DNA from: Providencia vermicola
Lineage (GTDB): Bacteria > Pseudomonadota > Gammaproteobacteria > Enterobacterales > Enterobacteriaceae
Direction of reading: 5' to 3'
DNA: 64,000 bases
NCBI RefSeq assembly: GCF_020381325.1
Contig: NZ_JAGSPI010000011.1
Location: 62,001-126,000, forward strand
In this document: piece by piece, positions 26,733 to 35,194 of the stretch
How positions within the stretch are numbered: position 1 is the stretch's first letter
Layout of the letters: every line of letters begins with the position of its first letter
Notes under the pieces: generated by a model
Seen by the model: the letters and a program-made list of their open reading frames with translations, nothing else
The model's database searches: none
What the model was told of the DNA's origin: nothing
Translations under genes and position numbers: made by a program

Positions 26733-26759
26733 AAAAGGATAGTTTTTAGCTATCCTTTT
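26733..26759. terminator. Bidirectional terminator between yjgM and rraB
   Basis: AAAAGGATAG (26733-26742) pairs with CTATCCTTTT (26750-26759) around a 7-base loop, between two convergent genes. Confidence 0.82.
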
Positions 26760-26785
26760 AAGTATTTGAATGATGTGACTAATAA

Positions 26786-27199
26786 TTAATGAACGCGGTC
26801 TTCCGGTTCGATATCGTCACCGTCTTCATCATCATATTCGGCATCCGGATCTTCAAAATAAGTGCCCCAACCATCGTAGTTGACACCCATTTTTTCAGCC
26901 AATTTCATTAATTGCTCAACTTGTGCATCAATTAATTCTGCATTTAATGCACTTTCACTGATTACATCACAGCACATTAATGTTTCACCCGTTTCGATTT
27001 CGAGCTCTTCTGCATCTGTCACTTCATAGCCCAGTTTGAACGCTTCAACCGCAGCTTTTTCTAATAACGCAAAGTTATCCGCCGAAAAGTGATGCTCAAT
27101 GGCATACAGTGCATCAGGATCGCTGCCATCTTCCAGTAATTCTTCGATAATTAGACGAGTTTCTTCGTACTGCGCGTCGAGTTCCGCTTTATCAACCAT
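26786..27199 (-). CDS. rraB: Regulator of ribonuclease E activity B (RraB)
   Basis: A 137-residue acidic protein matching E. coli RraB (138), which binds RNase E and modulates RNA decay. The N-terminal [20 protein letters not shown] is nearly identical to E. coli, followed by [19 protein letters not shown] and [11 protein letters not shown]; the tail is Asp/Glu-rich. The open frame continues 23 codons upstream, but the ATG at 27199 has AAGGGGTG before it and gives the family start. It is divergent from argF, as in E. coli beside argI. Confidence 0.93.
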   Translation of the reverse strand: MVDKAELDAQYEETRLIIEELLEDGSDPDALYAIEHHFSADNFALLEKAAVEAFKLGYEVTDAEELEIETGETLMCCDVISESALNAELIDAQVEQLMKLAEKMGVNYDGWGTYFEDPDAEYDDEDGDDIEPEDRVH

Positions 27200-27304
27200 A
27201 TCCACACCCCTTATTCCATTATCGCTATTCTCTGCGCCATTCTCCCATAGGGTTAACAGTGAAACCATACTTTTCAGAATAATTCTTTTTCATTGGGGGT
27301 TGAT

Positions 27305-27343
27305 TTTGAATTTTTATGAATATAAATTGAATATTAATTCAAT
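27305..27343 (+). promoter_or_regulatory. Tandem ARG boxes (ArgR operator) of argF
   Basis: The downstream box has a perfect core TGAATATTAATTCA (27328-27341). The upstream box has the core TGAATTTTTATGAA (27307-27320), three mismatched bases at one half. Centres are 21 bases apart, which leaves 3 bases between two 18-base boxes, the standard arrangement for one ArgR hexamer. They lie 20-60 bases before the argF start and would block its promoter when arginine is plentiful. Confidence 0.85.
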
Positions 27344-27361
27344 CAAAAAAGGCTGCATTTT

Positions 27362-28387
27362 ATGAATCCCCTCTATAATAAGCATTTTCTAAGGTTATTA
27401 GATTTCACCTCTAACGAAATTCATTCACTGTTAAAGCTTTCTGCATGGTTAAAATCAGAAAAAAAAGCAGGTACAGAGCAACCTCTGCTTGCGGGGAAAA
27501 ATTTTGCCCTAATCTTTGAAAAAGACTCCACTCGTACCCGTTGTGCTTTTGAAGTTGGTGCCTTTGATCAAGGGGCTAGAGTTACCTATTTAGGGCCTTC
27601 AGGCAGCCAAATTGGCCACAAAGAAACCATGAAAGATACTGCGAGAGTCCTCGGTAGAATGTATGACGGTATCCAATATCGGGGCTTCGCACAAAGCACC
27701 GTTGACGTACTAGCCGCACACTCGGGAGTGCCTGTATGGAATGGACTAACTAACGAATTCCATCCCACACAGTTATTAGCCGATCTACTTACCGTGCAAG
27801 AACACCGACCAAACACCCCGTTTTCTGACATTAAATTTGCATACTTAGGCGATGCGCGCAATAACATGGGTAACTCTATGTTAGAAGCCGCCGCACTGAC
27901 GGGGTTAGATTTACGTTTAGTGGCGCCTAAAAGCTGCTGGCCTGAGCAAGCGTTGATTGATACTTGCCTAGACGTTGCCAAAACCACAGGGGCAAAAATC
28001 ACGCTCACAGAAGATGTTGCCGAAGGGGTTAAAGGCGCAGACTTTATTTATACAGATGTGTGGGTGTCGATGGGTGAAGCCAAGGAAGTTTGGGCGCAAA
28101 GAATTAACCTGTTAAAACCGTATCAGGTCAATATGGATGTGATTAAGTTAACAGGTAACCCGAATGTCAAATTCCTACATTGCTTACCTGCATTTCACAA
28201 TGAAGACACCAAGCTCGGTGCGCAATTAGCCAAGGAATTCAATATGTACGGCGGTTTAGAAGTTACCGAGGACGTGTTTGAATCCCCTTATAGCATTGTT
28301 TTTGACCAAGCAGAAAACCGTTTACACACCATTAAAGCCGTAATGGTAGCAACATTGGCGCCTAAGTTACCTAATAATATTTTCTAA
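27362..28387 (+). CDS. argF: Ornithine carbamoyltransferase
   Basis: A 341-residue enzyme that makes citrulline from ornithine and carbamoyl phosphate in arginine synthesis. Carbamoyl-phosphate site S56-T-R-T-R60, HPTQ in the middle, and the ornithine-side motif HCLPAFHN near residue 275 are visible. Length is slightly above E. coli ArgI/ArgF (334); it occupies the argI position next to rraB. AAGG lies 9 bases before the ATG. Regulation by ArgR is indicated by the tandem ARG boxes. A GC-rich hairpin (CCCCTCAAT/ATTGAGGGG, 28397-28426) follows without a U-run. Confidence 0.96.
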   Translation: MNPLYNKHFLRLLDFTSNEIHSLLKLSAWLKSEKKAGTEQPLLAGKNFALIFEKDSTRTRCAFEVGAFDQGARVTYLGPSGSQIGHKETMKDTARVLGRMYDGIQYRGFAQSTVDVLAAHSGVPVWNGLTNEFHPTQLLADLLTVQEHRPNTPFSDIKFAYLGDARNNMGNSMLEAAALTGLDLRLVAPKSCWPEQALIDTCLDVAKTTGAKITLTEDVAEGVKGADFIYTDVWVSMGEAKEVWAQRINLLKPYQVNMDVIKLTGNPNVKFLHCLPAFHNEDTKLGAQLAKEFNMYGGLEVTEDVFESPYSIVFDQAENRLHTIKAVMVATLAPKLPNNIF

Positions 28388-28804
28388 GCTTCACCCCCCC
28401 TCAATGCCAGCTATTGGATTGAGGGGATAACGACATTGAGTCAAAAATTCCCCCCAAAAAACGATAAGGTTTTTGTCTTTTATTTTAATATTGTATTCAG
28501 TTTTATTAATTTAACACATTTAACTTATTTTAAATAACTCATCAAAATTAACCATAAAAGATAAAAATAATACTTACGTAATTAAACGTGCAATTTAAAA
28601 TTAAATTATTAAATTAAAAAATATCATTAAGTATTTATGCTAAAAATTTAAATCAATTAATCCACCACAGTTTAAAAATAGAATTTAACCTTGCATTGTT
28701 CATTAAACCAAAAATTATATCTTTATTTACACCATCTCTATTCAATAAAAATAATATATTGACTAAAATATTTAATCTTAATATTAATTAAAAGGAATTT
28801 TTTC
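28388..28804. other. AT-rich intergenic region before the secreted paralogs
   Basis: About 415 bases with no credible gene. It begins with the hairpin behind argF (28397-28426), then becomes very AT-rich up to the next gene. A TTGACT (28759-28764) and TATTAA (28782-28787) pair has ideal spacing but would start transcription inside the ribosome site, so I do not call it a promoter. Confidence 0.5.
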
Positions 28805-29308
28805 ATGAATTTGCTAAAAAAAAGTGGTTTAGCATTACTAGTCTGTGTCTCTTTACCTGCTCTATCCGCTGTTCAAAATATGCCAATTAATATTAAAGGC
28901 ACATTCTCTAATGTTACCCAACCTTGTACTGATGCTAAGCTTGAAAGTACTACGGCTTTCGGCGCGATTAACACGCTAGAAAAAGTGGGTGATGAAACAT
29001 CCTACAGAAGCTCAGGATATTTAAACTTTACCTGCGAATTTCCTGCCAACGCAAAGTTAACGTTCAGTGCCAATAATGCACCAAATGCACCTGATGTATT
29101 TAAAACATCGAGTGATGCTTTTGGCGTTAAATTAAAATACAACAGTACCGAAGTAAAACCTGGTCAGTCTAATGATATTAAAATTGCTCAAGGTACTAAC
29201 CATATTACTTTCCAAACAAGTATGAAACGCTTATCCGCCAATAGTCCAAACGATTTTGGTAACCATACTTTTGATATCATCGGTAATTTAGCTATTACTT
29301 ACCAGTAA
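28805..29308 (+). CDS. Secreted fimbrial-like protein (paralog 1)
   Basis: A 167-residue exported protein. Residues 1-22 form a Sec signal peptide with likely cleavage after ALSA. The mature part begins VQNMPINIKGTFSN, has two cysteines that could form one disulfide (PCTDAKLE and FTCEFP), a beta-rich composition, and ends HTFDIIGNLAITYQ. A short N-terminal strand, a Cys pair and a Tyr near the C-terminus resemble pilin-like or chaperone-usher subunit domains, but no chaperone or usher is nearby. AAGGAA precedes the ATG. The next gene is a clear paralog with the same start and end motifs. Function is unknown; fimbrial-like is a structural impression. Confidence 0.72.
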   Translation: MNLLKKSGLALLVCVSLPALSAVQNMPINIKGTFSNVTQPCTDAKLESTTAFGAINTLEKVGDETSYRSSGYLNFTCEFPANAKLTFSANNAPNAPDVFKTSSDAFGVKLKYNSTEVKPGQSNDIKIAQGTNHITFQTSMKRLSANSPNDFGNHTFDIIGNLAITYQ

Positions 29309-29321
29309 TATATCATCCCTA

Positions 29322-29360
29322 CATTTTGAACTGAGTAGCATTATCACTCAGTTCAAAATG
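29322..29360 (+). terminator. Strong hairpin between the secreted paralogs
   Basis: A perfect 15-base stem, CATTTTGAACTGAGT (29322-29336) with ACTCAGTTCAAAATG (29346-29360), 9-base loop, followed only by TTT. It may terminate or attenuate between the two genes, or protect the upstream mRNA. Confidence 0.65.
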
Positions 29361-29411
29361 TTTGATACTAATAAATGAGTAATAACGCTTATTTTATTTG
29401 AGATATTTATA

Positions 29412-29924
29412 ATGCATGTCATTAACCTAAAAATATTTATTCCATCGATATTATTATTCGGTATTACACCTTACTCTTTATCTGCAACACAAAATATGCC
29501 TATCCGTATTAATGGAACATTTTCAAATGCCCCATTATTATGTCAAATCACCGATAACTCTTCTTTTTCAAATTTTACTCATGGGCCTATTTCCTCTAAA
29601 AAAATGGGGCAAGAAACTGGAACACACAAAATTCCGCTTTCGATTGACTGCAGAACAACAGTGAATGCCCAGTTATCATTTACAGCCCCTGCAAGTGTCC
29701 ATTCTAGTCAGTTATTCCAAACTTCGAGTAAAGCGTACGCCGTCAAACTGAGTTGGCAGGGAGCGGCAATCCTACCAAATAAAAGTGTTGCTATTACGAT
29801 GACTCAAAACCAAAAAATTTATTATCTCGATGCAGCACTCGTGAGAATCGCTCCAAATACTGTTGGAGATTATGGCGAACACTCGTTTAACATCGCAGGA
29901 AATTTGGCGATAGATTACCCATAA
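29412..29924 (+). CDS. Secreted fimbrial-like protein (paralog 2)
   Basis: A 170-residue exported protein related to the one at 28805. The signal peptide ends near SLSA; the mature start TQNMPIRINGTFSN and the end HSFNIAGNLAIDYP match paralog 1 almost residue for residue, while the middle has diverged. Two cysteines (LLCQIT and IDCRTT) occupy equivalent positions. Only a weak GAGAT ribosome site is seen, about 10 bases before the ATG. The strong hairpin between the two genes suggests lower or separate expression. This is probably a tandem duplication followed by divergence; no assembly machinery is nearby. Confidence 0.7.
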   Translation: MHVINLKIFIPSILLFGITPYSLSATQNMPIRINGTFSNAPLLCQITDNSSFSNFTHGPISSKKMGQETGTHKIPLSIDCRTTVNAQLSFTAPASVHSSQLFQTSSKAYAVKLSWQGAAILPNKSVAITMTQNQKIYYLDAALVRIAPNTVGDYGEHSFNIAGNLAIDYP

Positions 29925-30052
29925 GTAATTCCCTGACTATAACGACGGCGGAAATTTTTCCATCTTGCTGATTTTTAATTTTTTATCTTCTTGCTTAATT
30001 TTCAATCTAAAAACAAAAAATAAAAAAAATTTATTTTTCTTTATGCAAACGC

Positions 30053-30093
30053 TTGCGTCAGCGGGAGACATGCGTATAATGCGCCACAATTTG
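30053..30093 (+). promoter_or_regulatory. pyrBI promoter with UTP-sensitive initially transcribed region
   Basis: TTGCGT (30053-30058), 16-base spacer, TATAAT (30075-30080), and seven bases later AATTTG (30088-30093). E. coli pyrBI has the same TATAAT-N7-AATTTG arrangement, where high UTP causes slippage at the T run and aborts transcription. The element is conserved here by eye. Confidence 0.82.
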
Positions 30094-30105
30094 TCGGGAG
30101 AAACC

Positions 30106-30237
30106 ATGAACGCTGCTGCTGTATTTTTTACACAGAACACCTCCAACGCACTGCCTTCGAGCGGTCTGGACAGCCTGTTTTTCCCCTCCGTATTCATAAA
30201 AAAGCCCCTCATTGAGGGGCTTTTTTTTGGCCTATAG
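30106..30237 (+). CDS. pyrL: pyrBI leader peptide PyrL
   Basis: A 43-residue leader peptide (E. coli PyrL has 44). The ATG at 30106 follows GGGAG. The coding region runs through two U-rich pause tracts (around TATTTTTTACA and TGTTTTTCC) and through the attenuator hairpin, ending at TAG 30235-30237, 34 bases before pyrB. In the known mechanism, low UTP stalls polymerase at the U tracts so that a translating ribosome catches up and prevents hairpin formation, allowing pyrBI transcription. Its amino acid sequence, unlike its position, is not conserved with E. coli. Confidence 0.78.
   Translation: MNAAAVFFTQNTSNALPSSGLDSLFFPSVFIKKPLIEGLFFGL
30198..30228 (+). terminator. pyrBI attenuator
   Basis: AAAAAAGCCCCTC (30198-30210) pairs with GAGGGGCTTTTTT (30214-30226) around ATT, inside the pyrL reading frame and ahead of pyrB. 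The stem is GC-rich and followed by eight T residues, a classic attenuator terminator. Confidence 0.94.
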
Positions 30238-30271
30238 ACCTAACATGTCTTGCTGACAAAGGAGAACAACC

Positions 30272-31207
30272 ATGCCGAATCCTTTATATCTTCGCGATAT
30301 TATTTCGATTAACGATTTAGACCGCTCAGACCTTGAGCTTGTGCTCAATGTGGCTGCGTCATTAAAAAAACAGCCACAACCTGAATTTCTAAAACATAAA
30401 GTCGTTGCGAGTTGTTTCTTTGAAGCATCAACTAGAACCCGTTTATCATTCGAAACGGCGATCCACCGCTTAGGCGCTTCTGTCGTAGGGTTTTCTGATA
30501 GCACGAATACATCGTTGGGGAAAAAAGGCGAAACGTTAGCAGATACAATTTCGGTTATCAGCCAATATGTTGATGCAATCGTGATGCGTCATCCTCAAGA
30601 AGGTGCGGCACGTTTAGCCAGCCAGTTTGCGGGAAAAATCCCTGTTATCAATGCGGGCGATGGTTCTAACCAGCACCCCACACAAACGCTACTGGATTTG
30701 TTTACCATCCAAGAAACACAAGGCCGCTTAGAGAACTTACAAGTGGCAATGGTCGGTGACCTAAAATATGGCAGAACAGTACACTCACTGACGCAGGCTT
30801 TATCTAAGTTTGAAGGCAATCACTTCTACTTTATCGCACCAGAAGCGCTATCCATGCCAAACCATATCTTGCATATTTTGGAAGAAAAAGGGGCGACTTA
30901 CAGCCTACATAATAACATTGATGAAGTCATGCCTGAGCTGGATATTCTGTATATGACTCGCGTCCAAAAAGAGCGCCTCGACCCATCTGAATATGCCAAT
31001 GTAAAAGCGCAATTTATCTTGCGTGCTGAAGACCTACACTCGGCAAAATCGAATCTAAAAGTCTTGCACCCACTACCACGTATCGATGAAATCACAGTCG
31101 ATGTTGATAGCACCCCTTATGCGTATTACTTCCAGCAAGCAGGTAACGGCATCTATGCGCGCCAAGCGTTGCTATCACTGGTTTTAAATAAAGAATTGGC
31201 TATCTGA
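30272..31207 (+). CDS. pyrB: Aspartate carbamoyltransferase catalytic chain
   Basis: A 311-residue catalytic subunit, identical in length to E. coli PyrB. It makes N-carbamoyl-aspartate, the first committed step of pyrimidine synthesis. The carbamoyl-phosphate motif [16 protein letters not shown] is near residue 53 and [17 protein letters not shown] near 130; [10 protein letters not shown] closes the active site. AAGGAG lies 6 bases before the ATG. It is the first structural gene of pyrBI, controlled by the leader and attenuator upstream, with the regulatory chain 13 bases downstream. Confidence 0.97.
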   Translation: MPNPLYLRDIISINDLDRSDLELVLNVAASLKKQPQPEFLKHKVVASCFFEASTRTRLSFETAIHRLGASVVGFSDSTNTSLGKKGETLADTISVISQYVDAIVMRHPQEGAARLASQFAGKIPVINAGDGSNQHPTQTLLDLFTIQETQGRLENLQVAMVGDLKYGRTVHSLTQALSKFEGNHFYFIAPEALSMPNHILHILEEKGATYSLHNNIDEVMPELDILYMTRVQKERLDPSEYANVKAQFILRAEDLHSAKSNLKVLHPLPRIDEITVDVDSTPYAYYFQQAGNGIYARQALLSLVLNKELAI

Positions 31208-31220
31208 GGAGGACAACACC

Positions 31221-31685
31221 ATGACACACGACCATAAACTACAAGTTGAAGCCATTAGCCACGGTACGGTTATCGACCATATTCCTGCTCAAATTGGCTT
31301 TAAGCTACTGAAATTATTTAAATTGACCAAAACAGATGAGCGCATAACTATTGGGCTAAATTTACCCTCTAGTAATCTGGGTAAAAAAGACATTATCAAA
31401 ATTGAGAATACCTTTTTAACCCCTGAACAAGCCAACCAACTGGCGATGTACGCGCCTGAAGCGACCGTAAACCGTATTGAAGATTACCAAGTTGTTGAAA
31501 AATTAGAATTAACCTTGCCAGAGCATATCGATAATGTACTGGTATGCCCAAATAGCAACTGCATTAGCCACAATGAACCCGTTTCAAGCAGTTTCCGTGT
31601 GAAAAAAGTGGGCAAAGAAGTCGCTCTGACTTGCCGTTTCTGTGAAAAAGAGTTCGATAGAGACGCCGTGATCAATAATCAATAG
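31221..31685 (+). CDS. pyrI: Aspartate carbamoyltransferase regulatory chain
   Basis: A 154-residue regulatory subunit (E. coli 153) that binds ATP, CTP and UTP and assembles the dodecameric enzyme. The N-terminal nucleotide domain starts with [20 protein letters not shown], and the C-terminal zinc domain has the four cysteines CPNSNC and CRFC. GAGGAGG gives a very strong ribosome site. It is co-transcribed with pyrB. Confidence 0.96.
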   Translation: MTHDHKLQVEAISHGTVIDHIPAQIGFKLLKLFKLTKTDERITIGLNLPSSNLGKKDIIKIENTFLTPEQANQLAMYAPEATVNRIEDYQVVEKLELTLPEHIDNVLVCPNSNCISHNEPVSSSFRVKKVGKEVALTCRFCEKEFDRDAVINNQ

Positions 31686-31819
31686 GTTATTTCAGCGTAG
31701 ACTTCGGTGTTGTCTGGGCGCAATCCGTGTTTTAATAGCGCCTAATAGCCATAAAAATGTGGCTCAGCCTAGGTTATATTAGGTGAGTCGCTTCTCTTAC
31801 GTGATGAAACGGAGTAATT

Positions 31820-32206
31820 ATGTCATACGAAATCAATACAGAAAACGCACCCGCAGCCATTGGCCCATACGTTCAAGGCGTTGATTTGGGTAGCATGGTT
31901 ATCACTTCAGGCCAAATCCCTGTTGATCCAAAAACAGGGGAAGTGCCTGAAGATATCGCTGCACAGACTCGCCAATCACTGGCTAACGTCAAAGCAATTT
32001 TAGAAAAAGCAGGCTTAACCGCAGCAGATATCGTTAAAACCACTGTATTCGTTAAAGACTTAAATGACTTTGGAACAGTCAATGCAACCTATGAAGAATT
32101 CTTCAAACAACACAACGCACCATTCCCAGCACGTTCTTGTGTTGAAGTTGCTCGTCTGCCAAAAGACGTGAAAATTGAAATTGAAGCCATTGCCGTTCGC
32201 AAATAA
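31820..32206 (+). CDS. ridA: Reactive intermediate deaminase RidA
   Basis: A 128-residue enzyme of the YjgF/YER057c/UK114 family, the same length as E. coli RidA. It hydrolyses reactive enamine/imine intermediates such as 2-aminoacrylate, protecting PLP enzymes. The conserved arginine is in PARSCVEVARLP near residue 105, with VITSGQIPVDP and NAPFPARS also typical. GGAG precedes the ATG. It follows pyrI as in E. coli and is ended by a hairpin at 32224. Confidence 0.95.
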   Translation: MSYEINTENAPAAIGPYVQGVDLGSMVITSGQIPVDPKTGEVPEDIAAQTRQSLANVKAILEKAGLTAADIVKTTVFVKDLNDFGTVNATYEEFFKQHNAPFPARSCVEVARLPKDVKIEIEAIAVRK

Positions 32207-32223
32207 CGCTTAATTCAATATAG

Positions 32224-32254
32224 ACACCCCATGATATCGGTGGGGTGTTGTTCT
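32224..32254 (+). terminator. Terminator after ridA
   Basis: ACACCCCA (32224-32231) pairs with TGGGGTGT (32241-32248), followed by TGTTCT. The weak U tract lowers confidence. Confidence 0.65.
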
Positions 32255-32406
32255 CTCCAATCCCCTTGTTCCTGCTTATTACCTCTCTCAAATACTGCGT
32301 CACATCCATTAACCGAGTCGAAACTTAAGTTAAACTTTTTTATTACCCGCAAGAACATTTATTTTCGGCGCCCCGCTTTGGATATTCAGGCACTTAATTA
32401 TTTTCT

Positions 32407-32420
32407 TTGTTTTGGATCAA
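32407..32420 (+). promoter_or_regulatory. FNR site of nrdDG
   Basis: TTGTTTTGGATCAA matches the FNR consensus at 9 of 10 defined positions. It lies 180 bases before the nrdD start and just upstream of two NrdR boxes. FNR activation of nrdDG is known in E. coli. Confidence 0.7.
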
Positions 32421-32446
32421 ACTAATGTCAGCTAAAAAAAAGCAAT

Positions 32447-32494
32447 AACCTATATATTGTGCTTTAATTACCACCAAAGACACAATATGTAGTA
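32447..32494 (+). promoter_or_regulatory. Pair of NrdR boxes of nrdDG
   Basis: The downstream box ACACAATATGTAGTA (32480-32494) fits the NrdR consensus ACACWATATNTWGTG except at the last base. The upstream box AACCTATATATTGTG (32447-32461) has two mismatches. They are 33 bases apart, about three helical turns, as in other enterobacterial nrd promoters. Confidence 0.78.
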
Positions 32495-32586
32495 TTTATT
32501 CACATTTTATCCACAGAAAGACGCTCAGTAGGAAGATAACGGATAACGCCGTTAGCACTGTGGATAACTTAAAAAGGAGAGAGACA

Positions 32587-34725
32587 GTGGGAACGGTTGT
32601 CATTAAAAGAGATGGTTGTCAGGTCAATTTTGACCTTCCGAGGATTCAAGAAGCCGTAAAGCGCGCTGCCGCTGCGGTGGATGTTAAGGATGACGATTAT
32701 TGTCTTCAAGTTGCCTCTATCGTCACTGAGCAACTTTGCAACCGTAGCCAAGTGGATATTGGTGAGATCCAAGACGCTGTCGAAAACCAACTGATGGCAG
32801 GGCCATACAAAGATTTAGCCCGTGCCTATATCGAATATCGCCATGATAGGGACAGTGAGCGTGAAAAACGCAGTCAACTAACCCATGATATTCGCGGATT
32901 GATTGAACAAAGTAATGTTTCCTTACTCAACGAAAATGCCAATAAAGACAGTAAAGTGATCCCAACTCAACGAGACTTACTCGCAGGGATTGTGGCAAAG
33001 CATTACGCCAAACAGCATATTTTACCTCGCGATGTCGTTCTAGCTCATGAAAGAGGTGAAATTCACTACCATGACCTCGATTATGCGCCATTTTTCCCCA
33101 TGTTTAACTGTATGCTTATTGATCTAAAAGGTATGTTAACTGATGGATTTAAGATGGGAAATGCAGAAATTGAGCCCCCTAAATCTATTTCAACTGCAAC
33201 AGCGGTAACAGCACAAATTATTGCTCAAGTCGCTAGCCATATTTATGGCGGTACAACCATCAACCGAATTGATGAAATTTTAGCCCCTTATGTGGCGATC
33301 AGTTACCAAAAACACTTAGAAGTTGCACAAGAGTGGGGAATTGCAGATGCAGAAGGTTACGCGCAAAGCCGTACCGATAAAGAATGTTATGATGCGTTCC
33401 AATCTTTAGAGTATGAAGTGAATACGCTACATACTGCTAATGGCCAAACGCCATTCGTTACATTTGGTTTTGGGTTGGGTACATCAAAAGAAGCGCGTTT
33501 AATTCAGCAATCTATTCTAAAAAACCGCATTGCGGGCCTGGGCAAAAACCGCAAAACCGCTGTGTTCCCGAAACTGGTTTTCGCTATCAAAGATGGCCTA
33601 AACCACAAACTTAGCGACCCAAATTACGATATCAAGCAATTAGCATTAGAGTGCGCCAGCAAGCGCATGTACCCCGATATTCTCAATTATGATCGTGTTG
33701 TTGATGTCACTGGCTCATTTAAAACACCAATGGGTTGCCGTAGCTTTTTAGGGATTTATGAAGAAAATGGCGAACAAATTCATGATGGCCGCAACAATTT
33801 AGGTGTCATTAGCCTAAACTTACCGCGTATCGCTATTGAAGCGCAAGGGAGTGAAGATGCATTCTGGGCACTCTTAGATGAGCGCCTCGCTATCGCGAAA
33901 AAAGCCTTAATGACGCGCATTGCCCGCTTAGAAACCGTAAAAGCCCGCGTTGCGCCTATCCTATATATGGAGGGTGCCTGTGGCGTGCGACTAAAAGCAG
34001 ACGATAATGTCGCTGAGATTTTCAAAAATGGCCGCGCATCAATTTCCTTAGGCTACATTGGGCTACATGAAACGATCAATGCACTATTCGGTTCAGAAAC
34101 CCACGTGTATGACAACGAAAAATTACGTGAAAAAGCAGTCGCTATTGTCGCTCGCTTACGCCAAGCTACCGACGAGTGGAAAGCACAAACAGGCTACGGC
34201 TTCAGCTTATATAGCACGCCGAGCGAAAACTTGTGTGACCGTTTTTGCCGCATCGATACCGCAGAATTCGGCGTCATTAACGGCGTCACAGATAAAGGCT
34301 ACTACACCAATAGCTTCCATTTAGATGTTGAAAAACAAGTTAATCCTTACGACAAAATCGACTTTGAAGCACCGTACCCTGCAATCGCGAATGGCGGTTT
34401 TATCTGTTACGGCGAATACCCGAACTTGCAACATAATGTCAGAGCGCTGGAAGACGTGTGGGATTATAGCTATCAACACGTTCCTTATTATGGTACCAAC
34501 ACACCGATAGACGAATGTTATGAATGTGGCTTTTCTGGCGAGTTTTCTTGTACCAGCAAAGGGTTTACCTGCCCAGCTTGCGGTAACCATGACACCAACC
34601 GTGTTTCAGTGATCCGCCGCGTATGTGGTTATTTAGGTAGCCCAGATGCGCGCCCGTTTAATGCAGGTAAACAAGAAGAAGTGAAGCGACGCATCAAACA
34701 CCTAAGTAATGGTCAAATAGGTTAA
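32587..34725 (+). CDS. nrdD: Anaerobic ribonucleoside-triphosphate reductase NrdD
   Basis: A 712-residue glycyl-radical enzyme, the same length as E. coli NrdD, that makes deoxyribonucleotides without oxygen. The start is GTG at 32587 with AAGGAG seven bases before; with it, the glycyl-radical residue in RVCGYLGSPDARPF is exactly G681, the E. coli number. The N-terminal ATP-cone (about 1-95) binds the allosteric nucleotide. Four C-terminal cysteines (CYEC ... CPAC) form the zinc site. It is co-transcribed with its activase nrdG. The upstream FNR and NrdR sites indicate control by oxygen and by nucleotide pools. Confidence 0.97.
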   Translation: MGTVVIKRDGCQVNFDLPRIQEAVKRAAAAVDVKDDDYCLQVASIVTEQLCNRSQVDIGEIQDAVENQLMAGPYKDLARAYIEYRHDRDSEREKRSQLTHDIRGLIEQSNVSLLNENANKDSKVIPTQRDLLAGIVAKHYAKQHILPRDVVLAHERGEIHYHDLDYAPFFPMFNCMLIDLKGMLTDGFKMGNAEIEPPKSISTATAVTAQIIAQVASHIYGGTTINRIDEILAPYVAISYQKHLEVAQEWGIADAEGYAQSRTDKECYDAFQSLEYEVNTLHTANGQTPFVTFGFGLGTSKEARLIQQSILKNRIAGLGKNRKTAVFPKLVFAIKDGLNHKLSDPNYDIKQLALECASKRMYPDILNYDRVVDVTGSFKTPMGCRSFLGIYEENGEQIHDGRNNLGVISLNLPRIAIEAQGSEDAFWALLDERLAIAKKALMTRIARLETVKARVAPILYMEGACGVRLKADDNVAEIFKNGRASISLGYIGLHETINALFGSETHVYDNEKLREKAVAIVARLRQATDEWKAQTGYGFSLYSTPSENLCDRFCRIDTAEFGVINGVTDKGYYTNSFHLDVEKQVNPYDKIDFEAPYPAIANGGFICYGEYPNLQHNVRALEDVWDYSYQHVPYYGTNTPIDECYECGFSGEFSCTSKGFTCPACGNHDTNRVSVIRRVCGYLGSPDARPFNAGKQEEVKRRIKHLSNGQIG

Positions 34726-34729
34726 TGGT

Positions 34730-35194
34730 ATGAATTATCACCAATATTATCCTGTTGATGTGGTTAATGGCCCAGGTACACGCTGCACACTATTTGTCGC
34801 GGGGTGTGTCCACCAGTGCCGCGGTTGTTATAACCAAAGTACGTGGCGAGTGGATTCAGGCGTGCCATTCACTCAAGAAATGGAAGACCAAATTATTCAA
34901 GATTTGCAAGATACGCGTATCCGCCGACAAGGGCTCTCCCTCTCTGGCGGAGACCCTCTGCACCCAGCTAATTTGCCAGCGGTACTCAAGTTAGTGAAGC
35001 GAGTGAAAGCGGTCTGCCCAGATAAAGACATTTGGTTATGGACAGGATACATATTGAGTGATTTGACGCTTGAACAACAAAAGGTTGTCAGCTTAGTCAA
35101 TACCTTAGTTGACGGCAAGTTTGAGCAAGATTTACATGACCCGCGCTTAATTTGGCGCGGTAGTTCGAATCAAGTGATCCACCATTTGCGCTAA
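34730..35194 (+). CDS. nrdG: Anaerobic ribonucleotide reductase activase NrdG
   Basis: A 154-residue radical-SAM activase, the same length as E. coli NrdG. The CX3CX2C cluster is C26-VHQ-C30-RG-C33 and coordinates the 4Fe-4S centre that generates the glycyl radical on NrdD. GGDPLHP is also typical. It starts 4 bases after the nrdD stop. Its last four bases overlap the end of the convergent yhbP gene, with no terminator between. Confidence 0.96.
   Translation: MNYHQYYPVDVVNGPGTRCTLFVAGCVHQCRGCYNQSTWRVDSGVPFTQEMEDQIIQDLQDTRIRRQGLSLSGGDPLHPANLPAVLKLVKRVKAVCPDKDIWLWTGYILSDLTLEQQKVVSLVNTLVDGKFEQDLHDPRLIWRGSSNQVIHHLR

Noticed and set aside
28759-28787. TTGACT-17-TATTAA as promoter of the secreted paralogs
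   Set aside because: Transcription would start inside the ribosome-binding site, so it cannot drive normal translation.
29965-30105. Upstream extension of the pyrL frame
   Set aside because: It lies before and across the pyrBI promoter; the leader ATG at 30106 has GGGAG and the right length.
32231-32425. 64-residue frame between ridA and nrdD
   Set aside because: It spans the ridA terminator and the FNR site region; no ribosome site.
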